DNA from: Lutjanus erythropterus
Taxonomy: Eukaryota > Chordata > Actinopteri > Lutjaniformes > Lutjanidae
Assembly: GCA_020091685.1 (NCBI GenBank)
Contig: CM034603.1
Span: forward strand, 34,023,696 to 34,087,695
Direction: 5' to 3'
DNA: 64,000 bases
Part shown: one piece after another, positions 1 through 10,739 of the stretch
Layout: the number at the start of each line of letters is the position of its first letter
How positions within the stretch are numbered: position 1 is the stretch's first letter
Notes under the pieces: model-generated
What the model was told of the DNA's origin: nothing
Databases searched by the model: none
Seen by the model: the letters and a program-made list of their open reading frames with translations, nothing else
Position numbers and translations under genes: made by a program

Positions 1-121
1 GCTCCCTACTTGTCGTACAATAAAATATTGTCTTATAAAAACTGCCAAGTTGCCTAATCCTTAAGAAGAACAAGAACCATAATGCAACTCAATAACATCT
101 TTCATTAGACTCTCCCTTACT

Positions 122-948
122 GGCAGAGGTGGAAGTCACTAATTACAAATACTCAAGTTACTGTAAATAGTATTTTGGGTACCTGTACTTTTATGAGTAG
201 ATTTTCAAGTCTGTTCTTTTACTTATACTTAAGTATTATTACACCATATAATCTACTTAGTTACTTTCACGATCATAATTGAGTACTGAGTACAAGTTGA
301 ATTAATATCCAAACCTTTCATCTGCATTTTAGTGTCCAATAAGGTGATCAGATCACAAACAGGCCAATGAAAACCAGGACATATGAACAAAAAACAAAAC
401 TGAACACTGCAGCAGCAGCAGGTTTGGAGGAAGAATGTTAATGATTAATCAACATCAAGAATTTTACCAATTAAAACTGTATCCACCAATATTTAATCAA
501 TAGTCTGGAAGTGGCAGTACTTGCACTTCATTTGACATTGTTTTCTCTGATGGAGTCATTTGACAAAAACAAACACAAAATGGAAAAGCATAAAAAATGG
601 TGGGAAAAGGTGTTTCTGTAGCTTATATATTATTAATGATTAATGGATTGTTCACATGTTCAACTACTGATGAAGAAAAACCAAAGATTTGTGACCCTAG
701 TTTGTAGAGGTGACTGAGAGGAAGTTTGGAGTAATTTAGACTGAAGATTTTGAGAAACAGAAACTGAATCTATCAATAATTTATTAAATATCTACAGTTA
801 AAAAGCAACTAATACTCGAGTAATTTTTGAAAAGAGTACTTTGTACTTTTACTCAAGTATTTTTCCAACACCAGTACTTTTACTTGTAATTTAGTAATAT
901 TTTAGTAACAGTACTTGTACTTGAGTACAGATTTTCAGTGCTCTTTGC
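122..948. repeat. Teleost interspersed repeat, GTACTTTTACTT type
   Basis: The left end reads GGCAGAGGTGGAAGT followed by ACTAATTACAAATACTCAAG. The right end carries repeated GTACTTTTACTT and ACTTGAGTACAGATTTTCAG words and ends in CTCTTTGC. The two ends are roughly complementary (GCAGAG against GCAAAG), as in a degenerate TIR element. A second, shorter copy lies in the opposite orientation at 7990-8273, which shows directly that this is a dispersed family. I recognise the family as widespread in teleosts. Its superfamily is not clear from sequence alone. Confidence 0.7.
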
Positions 949-2577
949 TTAATCTGCATATTAGATAAATTTGGATTATTGGTGCTTTCAACAATTTACA
1001 TGAGACATTGATCACAATGTACTTTAGCAAATCAACAGTAGTAAATATTAGTAAAATAAATTATGCCACTGCAGTTTGTGTCACTGGGAGACTAATCCTG
1101 AAATTGCACACGGGTCAATTAAACTAGGTTACAATTTCAGGTTCAGCACACAGAAGCTATAAGACCGACTCCTGAGTGATGCGACAGTGTGAGTGCAGTT
1201 TATGGAGCTCTCTGTGATGGTGCTAAATCGGATTGAGGCCGTTGGGCGAGCCATTCAGCTCCGTAATAACAGAAATAATCTGTGTAACCCGGCCAGTTTC
1301 TCGCACCGAGTGTATAATTCTCTCAACGGATAATCAAATGTGGCGCCGATTATCTGCCACTCTATACTGCAGCCTGCAGTAAATGACTCCTAATTGCAAA
1401 TGAAATCAGCCCACAGTGACTGATTGGTTAATTGGTTTTATTTGGGGAGGGATGGATCGCGTTGTAAGTACATTTGGTTTTTGTGTAATTGGTTTTACTT
1501 GCTGCATCATCAGACAAAACACCCGAAGATAAAATTCTAAATTTAGATCCAGTTGTAAGCAGATAATTTTGCTTGGAAGGTTTTTGACTACAGATGTTTA
1601 GACAGTACAACACTCTGTATAATAGTGAATTAGAAAGACCCACTTAAATATATGTTATGGCTTCAGAGCATTGTCCGAAAACATGCTTGAAAAATCTATA
1701 AAGACTTGTGATTTGACCAATAGAGCATAAAATGCATTATGAGCAGTTTAATAATCAACCATTTGTGTTTTTAAACATAATGAGATCAAGTCAAGACCAG
1801 GAGATTCCATTAAATTAGGAAATAAAATTGCGTTTTTGGGAGGTGAGTCAAGAACAAATAATGTAGACACAAATAACTGAGATAAAACAATCAGGTGGTT
1901 TCAACTCAGCTGAAAATATGAAGCAAAACAACAACAACTTTAAAACCACCTTAATTTGAAGGAAAAATTAAATTAATTAGTCTTATTACCAGAGTTAAAA
2001 TTCTCATTACATTGATCTCTGCCTTGAAGAAATATTCAGACAAACACTTAGCAATGAATCAAACATTTATTTGTTGTTAAATGTTTATTAACAAGTGAAT
2101 AAAAGAAGTATTAGTAATGACTACATGACAAATGAATGCCAGCAGACAGGCGCCGTACACGATAAAGGCTGATCTGTAGAAGGTGGAGTCGGATAGAAAC
2201 TCTAAAGTTAAAAATAATGTCTTTGGTCAACTGACGCTACTTTCAAAGTTATTTCCAGCACAAGACTGACTGGAGTACAAGATTAAACCAAAAGAAACAA
2301 AAAAAAGGCCTGTTTACTCCACAGAACATAAGAACTAGTTAGAAAAAATGTGCAAGCTAAGAAACAACAGTAAGGCACACAAAATAAAAGTGTTTGGGGT
2401 ACTTTTCCAGAACTTATTTCTCTTATTTGATATCATGTGCAACAGTCACATCCTTCCCATCACTGTGGTCCATCAATCAATAGTGATTGTAGCATTACGA
2501 TTCATTGATTGACAGAGTTCACATCAGAAGCATCCATTTATATTTCAAAACAGTTTCAATCTGATATTCACAACTGC
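949..2577. other. AT-rich intergenic DNA, no gene seen
   Basis: Only short chance ORFs occur here (for example 1428-1643, minus). They have no recognisable domain and no plausible splice context. There is no long simple repeat. The segment 1150-1400 is less AT-rich and more complex than its surroundings and could be old regulatory or transposon sequence, but nothing specific supports that. Confidence 0.5.
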
Positions 2578-2850
2578 TTAAAGGGACATTTCAACCCCAA
2601 ATCAAAAATACATTTCTTTCCTCTGGCCTGTACTGTTATTTATCCATCTAGATAGTTTTGCTGAGTCGCTGAGTTTTGGAGATATCAGGTGTATAGATGT
2701 TTGCCTTCACTCCAACCAAACAGCACATACATCTGAAAAATTTAACACAAGTATCACTTTCCTGAAATCATGACCCGGTTACTGATGATAATCAACAGAC
2801 CTTGTTGTGAGCAGTTTCATATTGGAACTACTTTCTCTCTTTCTTTCAGT
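2578..2850 (+). repeat. Miniature inverted-repeat family A, left half
   Basis: Starts TTAAAGGGACATTTCAACCCC and continues through CCATCTAGATAGTTTTG, GAGTTTTGGAGATATCAGG and AACAGACCTTGTTGTGAGCAG. The same ordered words occur at 12528, 41072, 43685 and 62745, and in reverse complement at 42720-42897 and 63860-64000. This is therefore one dispersed family in this window (called family A here). The copy at 62745-64000 shows the near-complete inverted-repeat structure. Here the right arm is missing or too decayed to see. The copy lies downstream of the zinc-finger gene and may sit in its 3' untranslated region. Confidence 0.75.
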
Positions 2851-3598
2851 GTACATCAGAAGCTGACAGAACCATCTGACTCGACAGGCCAGTTTAAGAT
2901 ATTTTTTACCACCTAGACCGAGGACAGATCTCCTCAATTTTACTGCAATTTACAGAGCCGTTACAAGCTGGAACTCTTAACCAAATCATGTCATTAAAAC
3001 AAATTCGAGAGCTGCTTTCAAGAAAACAATAAAAGAGTACCTAAAGGAGCAATATACAGTACACGACCCTAGCATTCAAAAATCAATACTGCAGTCCGAA
3101 AAGCGAGATGGAGCCATGGATGGTGTATTAAATAGGTTGAAGTACCTTGTTAAGTCAGACAACAGCTATCAGAGGGTGAGAGGCTCGGAGTAGAACTGCT
3201 CCTCCTTTGTGTCTAAAGGAGCCAGCTGAGGTGGAGGAGCTGGAAAGCGTTCATGGAGAGCTGGACGTCACACTCAGCCTGCTGACACTGTGACCGACAC
3301 CCCAGATATGGATGGATGGACGGACAACTATCAGAACAACATTGTGTGTAAACTGTAGGAATACCGCAAACTAATTTATCCACTTCCACCCACTCAGTCA
3401 AGACCTACATGATCAATAATTATCAATATCTGCTGATTTCATGACAGCTGTACTGCCCAGAACGAATGCTGGCTGTACCTTTCTTGTTAGAGAAGCCAGT
3501 ATTTCAACTTAGTGTGTTTCCTTTTTTTGTAAACTTCAGAAATCTGTGTTGGACCCCAGGAAGACAATCCAATATCATGGTGTTAGCTAACGAGGATC
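2851..3598. other. Downstream flank or 3' UTR of the zinc-finger gene
   Basis: This lies directly after the stop codon of the minus-strand zinc-finger gene, so part of it is probably 3' untranslated sequence. The ORFs at 3213-3401 and 3466-3695 have no domain and are mostly chance or antisense. I could not pick a convincing polyadenylation signal. A minus-strand AATAAA lies near 2066-2071, but it is over 1.5 kb from the stop and beyond the repeat. Confidence 0.4.
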
Positions 3599-4494
3599 CT
3601 AATAAACTACTAAATTTGTGCTGCTGCTCTCCCCGGCGCACTTGTGTGTTTTGAAAATACTCCGCCGTGAGAAACTTTTGTCGCAAAGGTTGCAACTAAA
3701 TGGTTTCTCCCCTGTGTGGACGAGCATGTGCTGTCTCAGAGTTACATTTTGTGTGAAGGTTTTACCACACTCTGAACATTTAAACGGTCTCTCCCCAGAG
3801 TGCAGTTTCATGTGTTTGGACAGGTTGCCTCTCATGGTGAAAGTTGCGTTACAAACTGAGCAGGTGAAAGGTTTTTCTCCCGTGTGAACTCTCGAGTGTG
3901 CCTTCAAAGTTGAGCACTGTGCAAATTTTTTACCACAGACTGAGCAACTGTAGGGCTTCTCCCCTGTGTGGACTCTCATGTGACTCACAAGCTCTGTGCT
4001 CCGATTAAAAGCTTTTTTACAAACATAGCAGTTGTATCGTTTTCCCTCGTAATGATATCTCATATGCTCTGTTAAGGAGTTCTTCCAGGGGTATTCTTTA
4101 CCACAAATTGTGCACTTAAATGCTCTCCCTCCTGTATAGACTCTAATGGTTCTCTGAAGTCCTCTGGGGACAAAGCTTGGAGGAGATTCAGATGAACTAC
4201 TTTTTTCAGTATCTGCTGGTACGTCCTTGTTTTGAGGTTGAGGTTCTCTGTTCTCTTCAGTTTGGTTCTGATTAAGCTGTGAGGACTGTGCCTCTCCATC
4301 ATCCTCATCACTCTTCACAGGGACAGGAGAGTATGTCATCTTGATGATATCGGCCTCCTCCTGTTCGTCTTTAATGTGTGGCTGCTCTGGAGGGTCCTCC
4401 TGCTCCGGTGGGTCCTCCTGCTCCAGAGTGAGGCTCCTCTGCTGCTCCTGCTCTGGGGGAAGCTGTTCTTTCATTGACATCAGCTGCTGGATGT
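3599..4494 (-). CDS. C2H2 zinc-finger protein, exon 2 (finger exon)
   Basis: Second and last coding exon of a 355-residue protein (numbered from the MSK start of exon 1), probably a nuclear DNA-binding transcription regulator. The acceptor is a pyrimidine tract ending CTCCACAG, with the exon starting at 4494; the stop TAG is at 3601-3599. Joining to exon 1 at phase 1 gives the continuous RADIQQLM typical of teleost zinc-finger proteins. Residues about 63-180 are acidic, Gln/Pro-rich and probably disordered, with a tandem EQEDPP duplication. Five complete C2H2 fingers follow at about 183-205, 211-233, 239-261, 267-289 and 295-317. A sixth from about 323 is degenerate: its end reads THKC, lacking the normal second histidine spacing. 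Linkers are TGEKP-like except after finger 1 (YEGKR). Helix residues -1/2/3/6 are W/N/S/E, R/T/E/S, Q/S/T/A, M/G/N/K and Q/V/T/Q. There is no KRAB, SCAN or BTB domain. Target genes and orthologue identity cannot be told from sequence. Confidence 0.93.
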
Positions 4495-5324
4495 CTGTGG
4501 AGAAAAATGAAACAAATACACACGTTTAAGAGAAATAATTCTTTGTTAACAACGGAAGATCTTGTGTAACATATTTGGAAGTCAGTCAAACTGAAACTAA
4601 ATAAACGCAAATAGTACCCTTTGCATTTTGTCAGAAAATAAATGCCATGAAATGATCAAGGCAGCTACGATTCCATGCTCATCTTACATGCACATGTAAG
4701 CTGAGGACATACAAGTGTTTTACTACTTAAGAATGCGAAAAATGTATTTTGCTTCTGGCTGCATATACTCTGGGTTTTATGTTATGCTGTCAATGTTGTA
4801 TGTTGTTTCATGTGAACTTGTGTGTGCGGAGGTTTTATGTTCATGCCTGTGCTATGTGTTTTACCTGGGGCCAGACAAGTTAAAGTTGAAAGAATAACAG
4901 TTAAGCATACTAAGTGGGCCTTTACAAATGGATCCTCCATGCAAATAAGACAATCTCCTGAAATATTCATGAACAAATATTGAAAGTCAAATGTATTTAT
5001 GTCCCAAGTGAGAAAATGTACCATTTTTCTTCCCTATACAAGAAACTATGACTGTACTCAGTCACTTTGAACAGCTTCAGTGTCTTTACTGTGAACTACT
5101 GCTGCACCATCCCTGCTTAAATACAATATGCAATTTTTCACCCCAAGAACTGAGATCACGATTCTCCCACAAGATATTTTTCAACAGAAACATTTATCGC
5201 ACTCTTAGACACATCTAATCAGTGTTATGGTTTTTCTTGAGTTGCAATTTCGGTCCTATCTTAATGCTATCATCAGACTGTTGCTGGCCCATGTCAGACG
5301 CCTGAGGAGATCAACCTATGATGG

Positions 5325-6034
5325 CTGCGAAACTTGAGCAAAACACGAAAGGTCTGATCCAGAGTTTGGGCTACTGTTGAAATATGGCAGTACAACATGG
5401 TGGCCTCTGTGGCAGAGGGCCTGCGACAAATTTTAGATCTATAAATGCAAATGGTCTGACAGAAAGGCTAATGTTCTCTAATTCAAGAATAAAATGAAAC
5501 TGTATTTTAAAACACTAAAAGGGCTTACAAATAAGATAGCCATCAGGACCAGGGCTACAACTAATGAATATATTCATAGGCAACTAATCTGTCAATCGTC
5601 TTCTTCTTTTCCAATTAATTGATTAGTTGTTTTGACATTTTTTTCATAAGAAAATTAAGCAAATAATTTAATGCATTATCAAAATTGTAGGTTAATTAAA
5701 TATCTGATTAATAAACTGATTAATCGTTGCAGCTCTAATCAGGAATATGTATGTACCCCTTTTCTTTTTCTGTGGTTCTTGTTTTTTTTATTCTTGTTAA
5801 CTGTTCTCCTCCTGGTTTTGTGTCCCTCTTCTGATTAAGTAAAGATCTAGAGGGGAAAAATGATCTCTGCATCTGTAGAGATAAACCATACAGGTAACAA
5901 AAACATAACAATTTTTATTTCAGGTGATTAATCACTAATTTAAAATTATTGTACTACTAGTTATGAATATTCTATTTAATTTCTGCCATATTCTGCTAAT
6001 AAATCCCCATATATCTCACACACTGAACCTTTAA
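5325..6034 (+). repeat. Percomorph miniature element, family C (right part)
   Basis: The segment near 5380-5450 reads CATGGTGGCCTCTGTGGCAG and related words. The right end reads CTCACACACTGAACCTTTAA at 6015-6034. The same motif order is found at 20360-20606, and the two clean ends are present at 47362-47549. I recognise this as a very abundant percomorph repeat ending in CTTTAA. The left end is not clear, so the start is approximate. It is split by the nested repeat at 5551-5737. Confidence 0.65.
5551..5737. repeat. GATTAATCGTTGCAGC-type repeat nested in family C
   Basis: Runs from AGGGCTACAACTAATG to GATTAATCGTTGCAGCTCT, with the ends inversely related (GCTACAACTAA against TTAATCGTTGCAGC). 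Longer copies of the family are at 51159-51451 and 62897-63189, each nested inside another repeat. It is a short non-autonomous DNA element that I recognise from many teleost loci. Confidence 0.7.
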
Positions 6035-6063
6035 ACTGTGAATAACAATGAAAGTGTACTAAC

Positions 6064-6247
6064 CTGCTCTGTGTAAGGAGACTTCAGGATTGTAAACAGC
6101 GTCCAGCAGTTTGCGTTGTCGACTAAGTTCCTCCTCGTACCCTGCTATTGTTCTTTCAAACAGCTCAAAAATCTCTTCTGCAGCTGCAGTCAGTCGCTGG
6201 TTGACAAAAGCTCTCAGTGTTTGGACTTTAGACATTTTTACAGACAC
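6064..6247 (-). CDS. C2H2 zinc-finger protein, exon 1 (leader exon)
   Basis: First coding exon of the zinc-finger gene. The likely start is the ATG at 6235 (MSKVQTLRAF), matching the N terminus of many teleost zinc-finger proteins. An in-frame ATG at 6247 would add four residues (MSVK). The exon encodes a short amphipathic, probably helical leader containing TAAAEEIFELFERTI, then a basic/acidic segment and NPEVSLHRA. It ends in phase 1 at a GTTAGT donor and is continued by exon 2. This leader is a family hallmark but has no proven function that I can name. Compared with my recollection of typical members it lacks a few residues of the acidic segment before RQRKLLDAV. The coding start is followed upstream by GC-richer DNA that fits a promoter. 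Confidence 0.9.
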
Positions 6248-6560
6248 TTTTCCTCCAGAAACAATCCGTTAAAACCAGTTTAGTTTACTCTGACACGAGC
6301 TGCGTGTCTTTACGTTCACGTCCGTCAGTTTCCAGCTAACAAGCTAAGTTCGCTTCATTAGCTTCGTCAGACACCAGGAGACAACGCAGGTAGCAGCAGA
6401 GTCAAATTGGACAGATCTGTCTGGGCAATTAGACCGCTGAGGTCCGTGAAAAATACCGTTTGGTCCTTAACGAAGATAACTACTCCGACTACAGCTGAGT
6501 GGCCGAGCTGCTAGCAAGCTAGCTTGTCTGCGCTAGTTTCATGTAGCACTCTTGGCTAAC
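6248..6560 (-). promoter_or_regulatory. Probable 5' UTR and promoter of the zinc-finger gene
   Basis: Sequence just upstream of the start codon is visibly richer in CpG (ACGTTCACGTCCGTC, TTCGCTTCATTAGC, CTTCGTCAG) than the surrounding AT-rich DNA. It has no TATA box at a sensible position, as expected for a CpG-type promoter. The transcription start cannot be placed from sequence alone. Confidence 0.35.
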
Positions 6561-7470
6561 AGGCTGATAGTTTGGGGCGTAAAGGCATGAATATACTGTT
6601 AAAACTATTATTATTATTGTGGCTGTTAGGACTTGTGTGAAGAGTTTTTCTCACACACCCATGTGTGGTGAGAGGAGACCGAGGCGAAGTCCTTCCCCTT
6701 CCGCTTCTTCTTCCTTGTTTTGGTTTCACAGCGGTTTGCAACCGTTATTTAGGCTTTATAACGCCTCCTTCTGCACCGGAGTATGTAGTGTCAGTGATTT
6801 AGTGTCGCTACACTGCTGTACTATTACACTGCTAAAATATTACTCTAATAACTATTAATATTATATAACCATAGTTACTATACACATTACATTTTTAGGT
6901 TATTTGTAGTAAGTTACTTGACTGATTTTGTGTTCCTTATTACGCTGTGAAGTTTACTGTGTATGTGATATATTTCAGTATAATAATTTCACATTATTAT
7001 GGACTTGCAGAATTAACTTTACTATTATAAATGATGTTATATATGATAATTATTTCATTATCATTTACAGCTCTTTAACTAGTATTTTAATTACACATTT
7101 ACATGTGTAGTATTTAAGTTTCTTCTTCATGTCTCGCTTGTCGAAGAGCTAATTAGTTCCTACCTGTCATTGTTTAGGGGGGGGGGCAGGTATGAGTGTG
7201 GGGCCGTGTGTGTGTAACAGTTTTGTTGACCCGGCTGTGAACCCCGAAGAGTGAAGTTTGGTGTCCTGTGATGTCAGGCCGTTTTGATGAAGAATAAGTT
7301 CACAAAGAGAAGTTGTAGCAGTTTATTACGAAGAAAAAATGGTTACAGATCGGTGGCGGCGGTGTTTCTTCTTCGTTTTCGGATTACTTTGCCGAGGCAT
7401 CACGTTTATACCCGCCGGAAATAATTGGACAGCGGCTGGCTGCGGCCTACAGGTGGAGCATTTATTTCAG
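6561..7470. other. Intergenic DNA between zinc-finger promoter and candidate exon
   Basis: 6780-7130 is AT-rich without recognisable features. 7170-7470 becomes CpG-rich (for example GGTGGCGGCGGTG and CGCCGGAAATAATTGG), has a run of nine Gs near 7178, and could be a promoter or old transposon sequence. No ORF here has a recognisable domain. Confidence 0.4.
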
Positions 7471-7591
7471 TTTTACATGGACCTACATGGATTTTAACGG
7501 ACAGTTTCCAAAGTGTCTGCGGTCATTACTGGAGGATGTTGAGGACAGCGAGTCTCTGGCTGATGATGACGACGCGTCCCAAAAACAGAAG
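7471..7591 (+). CDS. Weak candidate first coding exon, unknown protein
   Basis: An ATG at 7487 opens a 35-codon frame that runs without stop to AAG|GTAAGC, a strong splice donor after 7591, in phase 0. The peptide starts MDFNGQFPKC and ends in an acidic SLADDDDASQKQK stretch. A TTTATTTCAG just before 7471 could be an acceptor, so this may be a second exon carrying the start. The CpG-rich sequence upstream is compatible with a promoter. Against it, the start context is poor (T at -3), a short upstream ATG frame precedes it, and no downstream exon is recognisable. It could equally be a chance frame within an old repeat. Confidence 0.25.
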
Positions 7592-7989
7592 GTAAGCATC
7601 AACAAACGTCTTGACCTCCGCATCATGGCGGTTCTTTAAATGTTTACTTGTATTCAGCGGCTACTTTTTGTGACGTGGTATCGGGTGTGGGGTATCGGAG
7701 TAGTTTTATCAGTACGAGTACGTGAGGACAGTATCGGATCGGTGCATCCCCTAGTATTAGTATTAGTATTAGTATCTGATCACCTCTGTAAACTAGAGTG
7801 GCAAATTTTGTGCGTTTTCCTGAACCAGTAGTTTCTTCTACTTCTTCCATTCTTACACGTTTAAACACGTTTATTTCCTGATTTTCATTTCTTTTTCTCA
7901 TTTCAAGTCAAAGTTTAATTTCCCTCATTCAACAAATGTCTCCATCAGACAAAACGAAGTCAGATGAGGTAGAATTACTACCTGTCACC
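7592..7989. other. Intergenic DNA with short AGTATT repeat
   Basis: Nothing gene-like. At 7751-7773 a hexamer TAGTAT is repeated about four times in tandem. The overlapping ORFs at 7640-7901 are consequences of this repeat and have no domain. Confidence 0.5.
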
Positions 7990-8273
7990 ACTATTGATTA
8001 AAAATCCATGAATGCATTTTTTATTGGTTAAATTCTTAACACCAATTAATTGATTAATCACTTCAAACCTGCTGCTGCAGCGTTTTGTCTTTTGTCCTGG
8101 CTTTCACTGGCGTTTTTGTGATCAGATCACCTGACTGGCTACAAAAATACAGCTGGAACGTTTGGATATTAATTCAAAAAGTACAGACTTGAAAATCTAT
8201 TCATAAAAATACCCCCAAAAATACTTAAATTACAGTAATCTAAGTATTTGTAATTTGTTACTTCCACCTTTGC
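7990..8273 (-). repeat. Second copy of the GTACTTTTACTT repeat, inverted
   Basis: Reads as the reverse complement of about 122-500. It ends TTACTTCCACCTTTGC, matching the left end of the first copy, and contains CAAACCTGCTGCTGCAG, TTGTGATCAGATCACC and TTTGGATATTAATTCA in the expected reversed order. It covers only the left part of the family, so it is truncated. Confidence 0.75.
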
Positions 8274-8317
8274 AGTCCGCATCATTAACCATTGGGGAAG
8301 AAGTAGTAATCCTTTAC

Positions 8318-8480
8318 TTAAAGGGAAAATTCACCCAAAATGAAAATTCAGTCATTATCTACTCACCCTCATGCTGATTGAAGGTTGGGTTTAGTTTTTT
8401 ATTTTTTAGTCCACAAAACACTGCCGAGGAATACAGTGCTGCAGAATCTCCCAAACAATTTAAGTGAACGTTGAACAGTT
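8318..8480 (+). repeat. Teleost repeat, TTCACCCAAAATGAAAATTC type
   Basis: Begins TTAAAGGGAAAATTCACCC and contains ATTATCTACTCACCCTCATG, words I recognise from a miniature DNA transposon that is very common across teleosts. Only the first part is evident; the far end is not resolved. Confidence 0.65.
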
Positions 8481-8689
8481 TTCAAATGGAAACAAATGAC
8501 TTAGAACTTGAATGCAGAGACTTTAGACTTTGTGACTTTCAAAACAATGATTTTGTGGCATTTTGTATTAAATGTGAAACTCCTCATTTGCATTCCTCTA
8601 TAGTACCCTCCACTGTAAATCCTCTGAGCACCTTAAAACAAGATGCATGCAGTATATAAGATAATGCAGTACCTTATCTTAACCAGCAG

Positions 8690-9060
8690 AGAGTGACAGA
8701 TATCTGAGTTCCAGCGATGTACTTTGTCCACAGCTTCACCTCATCTGACAGTAGCACTTACCTATCACAGCTGACACTGGTGAAGAACTGGTTCGCTCTG
8801 CCAACTCGCTCTGCCCACAGAGTTACATTTCCTCTTCCCCGGTGATCAGTCTCTCATTGCTCATTATTGTAAAATGCTCAATCACCTCAAGTGATCCTTT
8901 ATCTCCTTGTGACAAGAGCAGAAATCTGATCGGAGGACACTTGTAGGCCTCGGCCCATCATTACCCGGTGCCAACATGAGATGACAAACACACGGCTGCA
9001 AGGGGCCTCTTTAATGGGCTCCTCTTCATGCCTGTTTTGTCGACTGAAAAGCTGCTGAAC
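8690..9060. other. Candidate conserved non-coding block
   Basis: A stretch of balanced composition with no simple repeat, no family resemblance to the repeats elsewhere in the window and no open frame. It includes words such as ATTACCCGGTGCC and CTCTTTAATGGGCTCC. Such blocks in an otherwise repeat-rich gene desert are often conserved enhancers. This is inference from composition only; no alignment was possible. Confidence 0.2.
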
Positions 9061-9466
9061 CAGACGTGGGAAATAAAACCAGAGCCTCTATCTATCTATG
9101 TCTTTTTCTGTCTTTATACCTCTTTGAGCTGAGTTTTAGCGAGCACGAAAAGCAGCAGGACAGGATAGCACCTTCGCTGAGTGCCAGCAGAGCAGCTACA
9201 CCTCTCACGCACATGCATGAACACACATGCACAAACACATGGGCACACACACACAGGCATGCCAGGCAGGAGAGTGTGTGTGGTGGACTGGTGGGTGTCA
9301 ATTTGCATGTAAATGAAATGGCTCTCAGTGCTCTTGTTTCTGACAGTGAACGTGTCAGGGCTGACGATGCTATATTTGGTGGGTTGTGTGGTTTATTTTG
9401 TAACCAGTGAGCACATGGGGGTGTGGGAGCAGAAGTAAACACAATGACTGACATTTCCGCTTTTTC

Positions 9467-9468
<2 letters not shown>

Positions 9469-9511
<43 letters not shown>
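9469..9511. repeat. (TG)n microsatellite, about 21 units
   Basis: Uninterrupted TG dinucleotides followed by a short ATT repeat (about 9515-9529). CA-rich imperfect sequence also lies at 9207-9262. The ORFs crossing these repeats are artefacts. Confidence 0.95.
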
Positions 9512-9512
<1 letters not shown>

Positions 9513-9529
9513 CATTATTATTATTATTA

Positions 9530-10737
9530 GAGCTCCAGGCGTGCTTCTACGTAACAAAAACTGTCAGATGTTGTGTCAAACAAATCCTCAGCAGCAGGGT
9601 CTTCGTCGTGTCTTACATTCAGTGTTTTAGTCTTATTATATCTAACCTATATGACAAACAGTAGATCTGATCTACTCTGCAAGTCCTCAGAAACCCTTCA
9701 CAGGCTTGTTTATGAAGTGTCTGCTTCATCTACGACTGCTGTACATTAACTGGCCTGAGGGGAGCGCCACAATGTGCATTATTTGTCTGTATATCAAATA
9801 TAAGCTTACATTTTTCACTTTGACTTAATTTTATTGCATGAGAGATATTTTTTGGAAACAGCTAATTCTGGTATTTACACCAGTATACATATACCCTCTG
9901 CTGCATCGGCCTTTGGATCAGACGTTAACATCGCTGTCATACTGGATGAGGTAAGACTGGCCTGTAAACAAATATGATTTTCCTGGATAAAAGGCACTGT
10001 AGTATTTACATTTCTCAACCAATTTCATTCAGTTGCTCTTATAGTCAAGGGTTCAAGATCTACAAGGACTGAATCTTTTTTTTTTTCAAGTTCATTTAGA
10101 TCATAAAGCCTTAAGTATAACATGACTCATTGAAATGGGTTGAGAAATGTAAACATTACAGTGCTTTTTATCCAGGAAAACAGCAGACCCCCATTTATTT
10201 GTATTTGTGTTCAGGCCGGTCTTGTCTGATCCAATATGGCGGTGATGTAAATGTATCGCAGCAACAGGCCAAAGCAGTCGCTGTGGCGTCTACGTATATG
10301 TTTCTGTTTACAACATGCAAGTGTTCACGTCATCAGGGAACTCAAATCGGGTGTTTGATTGCAGAGTTGAGGATGATGTGAGGGTTAGAAATGAGGTGAT
10401 GATGATGATTTTGATTATGTTTTTGTTGGTTTCAGACACTCAGACTGGATTTTTTCAGTCCAGGTTCTAAGATATTACTCACTTGTTGCTGACTGCTATT
10501 TACAAGTTGAAAACAAGTAACTATGATAACTTCGATATCATGGACTCTGTGCTTGATACAAACATAGTATAAAATGCATGGTTTTGCGTGAGTGTGTGCG
10601 TTCCTGCATGATCAACAGACCTGCATCTTGTTTGGAGCTAATCACACATACAACTGAACCAATCATCCTGTCTGAGCACATTCATGACTTTATGCTGAAG
10701 GATCTCTGTGATTCACAGAAAAATAATGTTTTTGGTG
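9530..10737. other. Intergenic DNA, no gene seen
   Basis: No supported gene. Two ATAAAGCACTGTAGTATT-like words at 9990-10005 and 10150-10172 are in inverse orientation, with similar flanks: ATTTTCCTGGATAAAAGGCACTGTA and its counterpart ATTACAGTGC ... TATCCAGGAAAA. The segment about 9895-10265 therefore looks like a degenerate inverted-repeat element, unclassified. Confidence 0.4.
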
Positions 10738-10739
10738 GC

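Larger units (their letters stand above)
4495..6063 (-). other. Intron of the zinc-finger gene
   Basis: Bounded by a GTTAGT donor (6063 downward) and a CTCCACAG acceptor (ending at 4495). Length is about 1.57 kb. It holds a transposon-derived repeat near its 5' end on the gene strand (5325-6034), with a second family nested inside. The ORFs at 4715-4897 and 4782-5024 look like chance reading frames. No alternative exon is supported. Confidence 0.85.
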
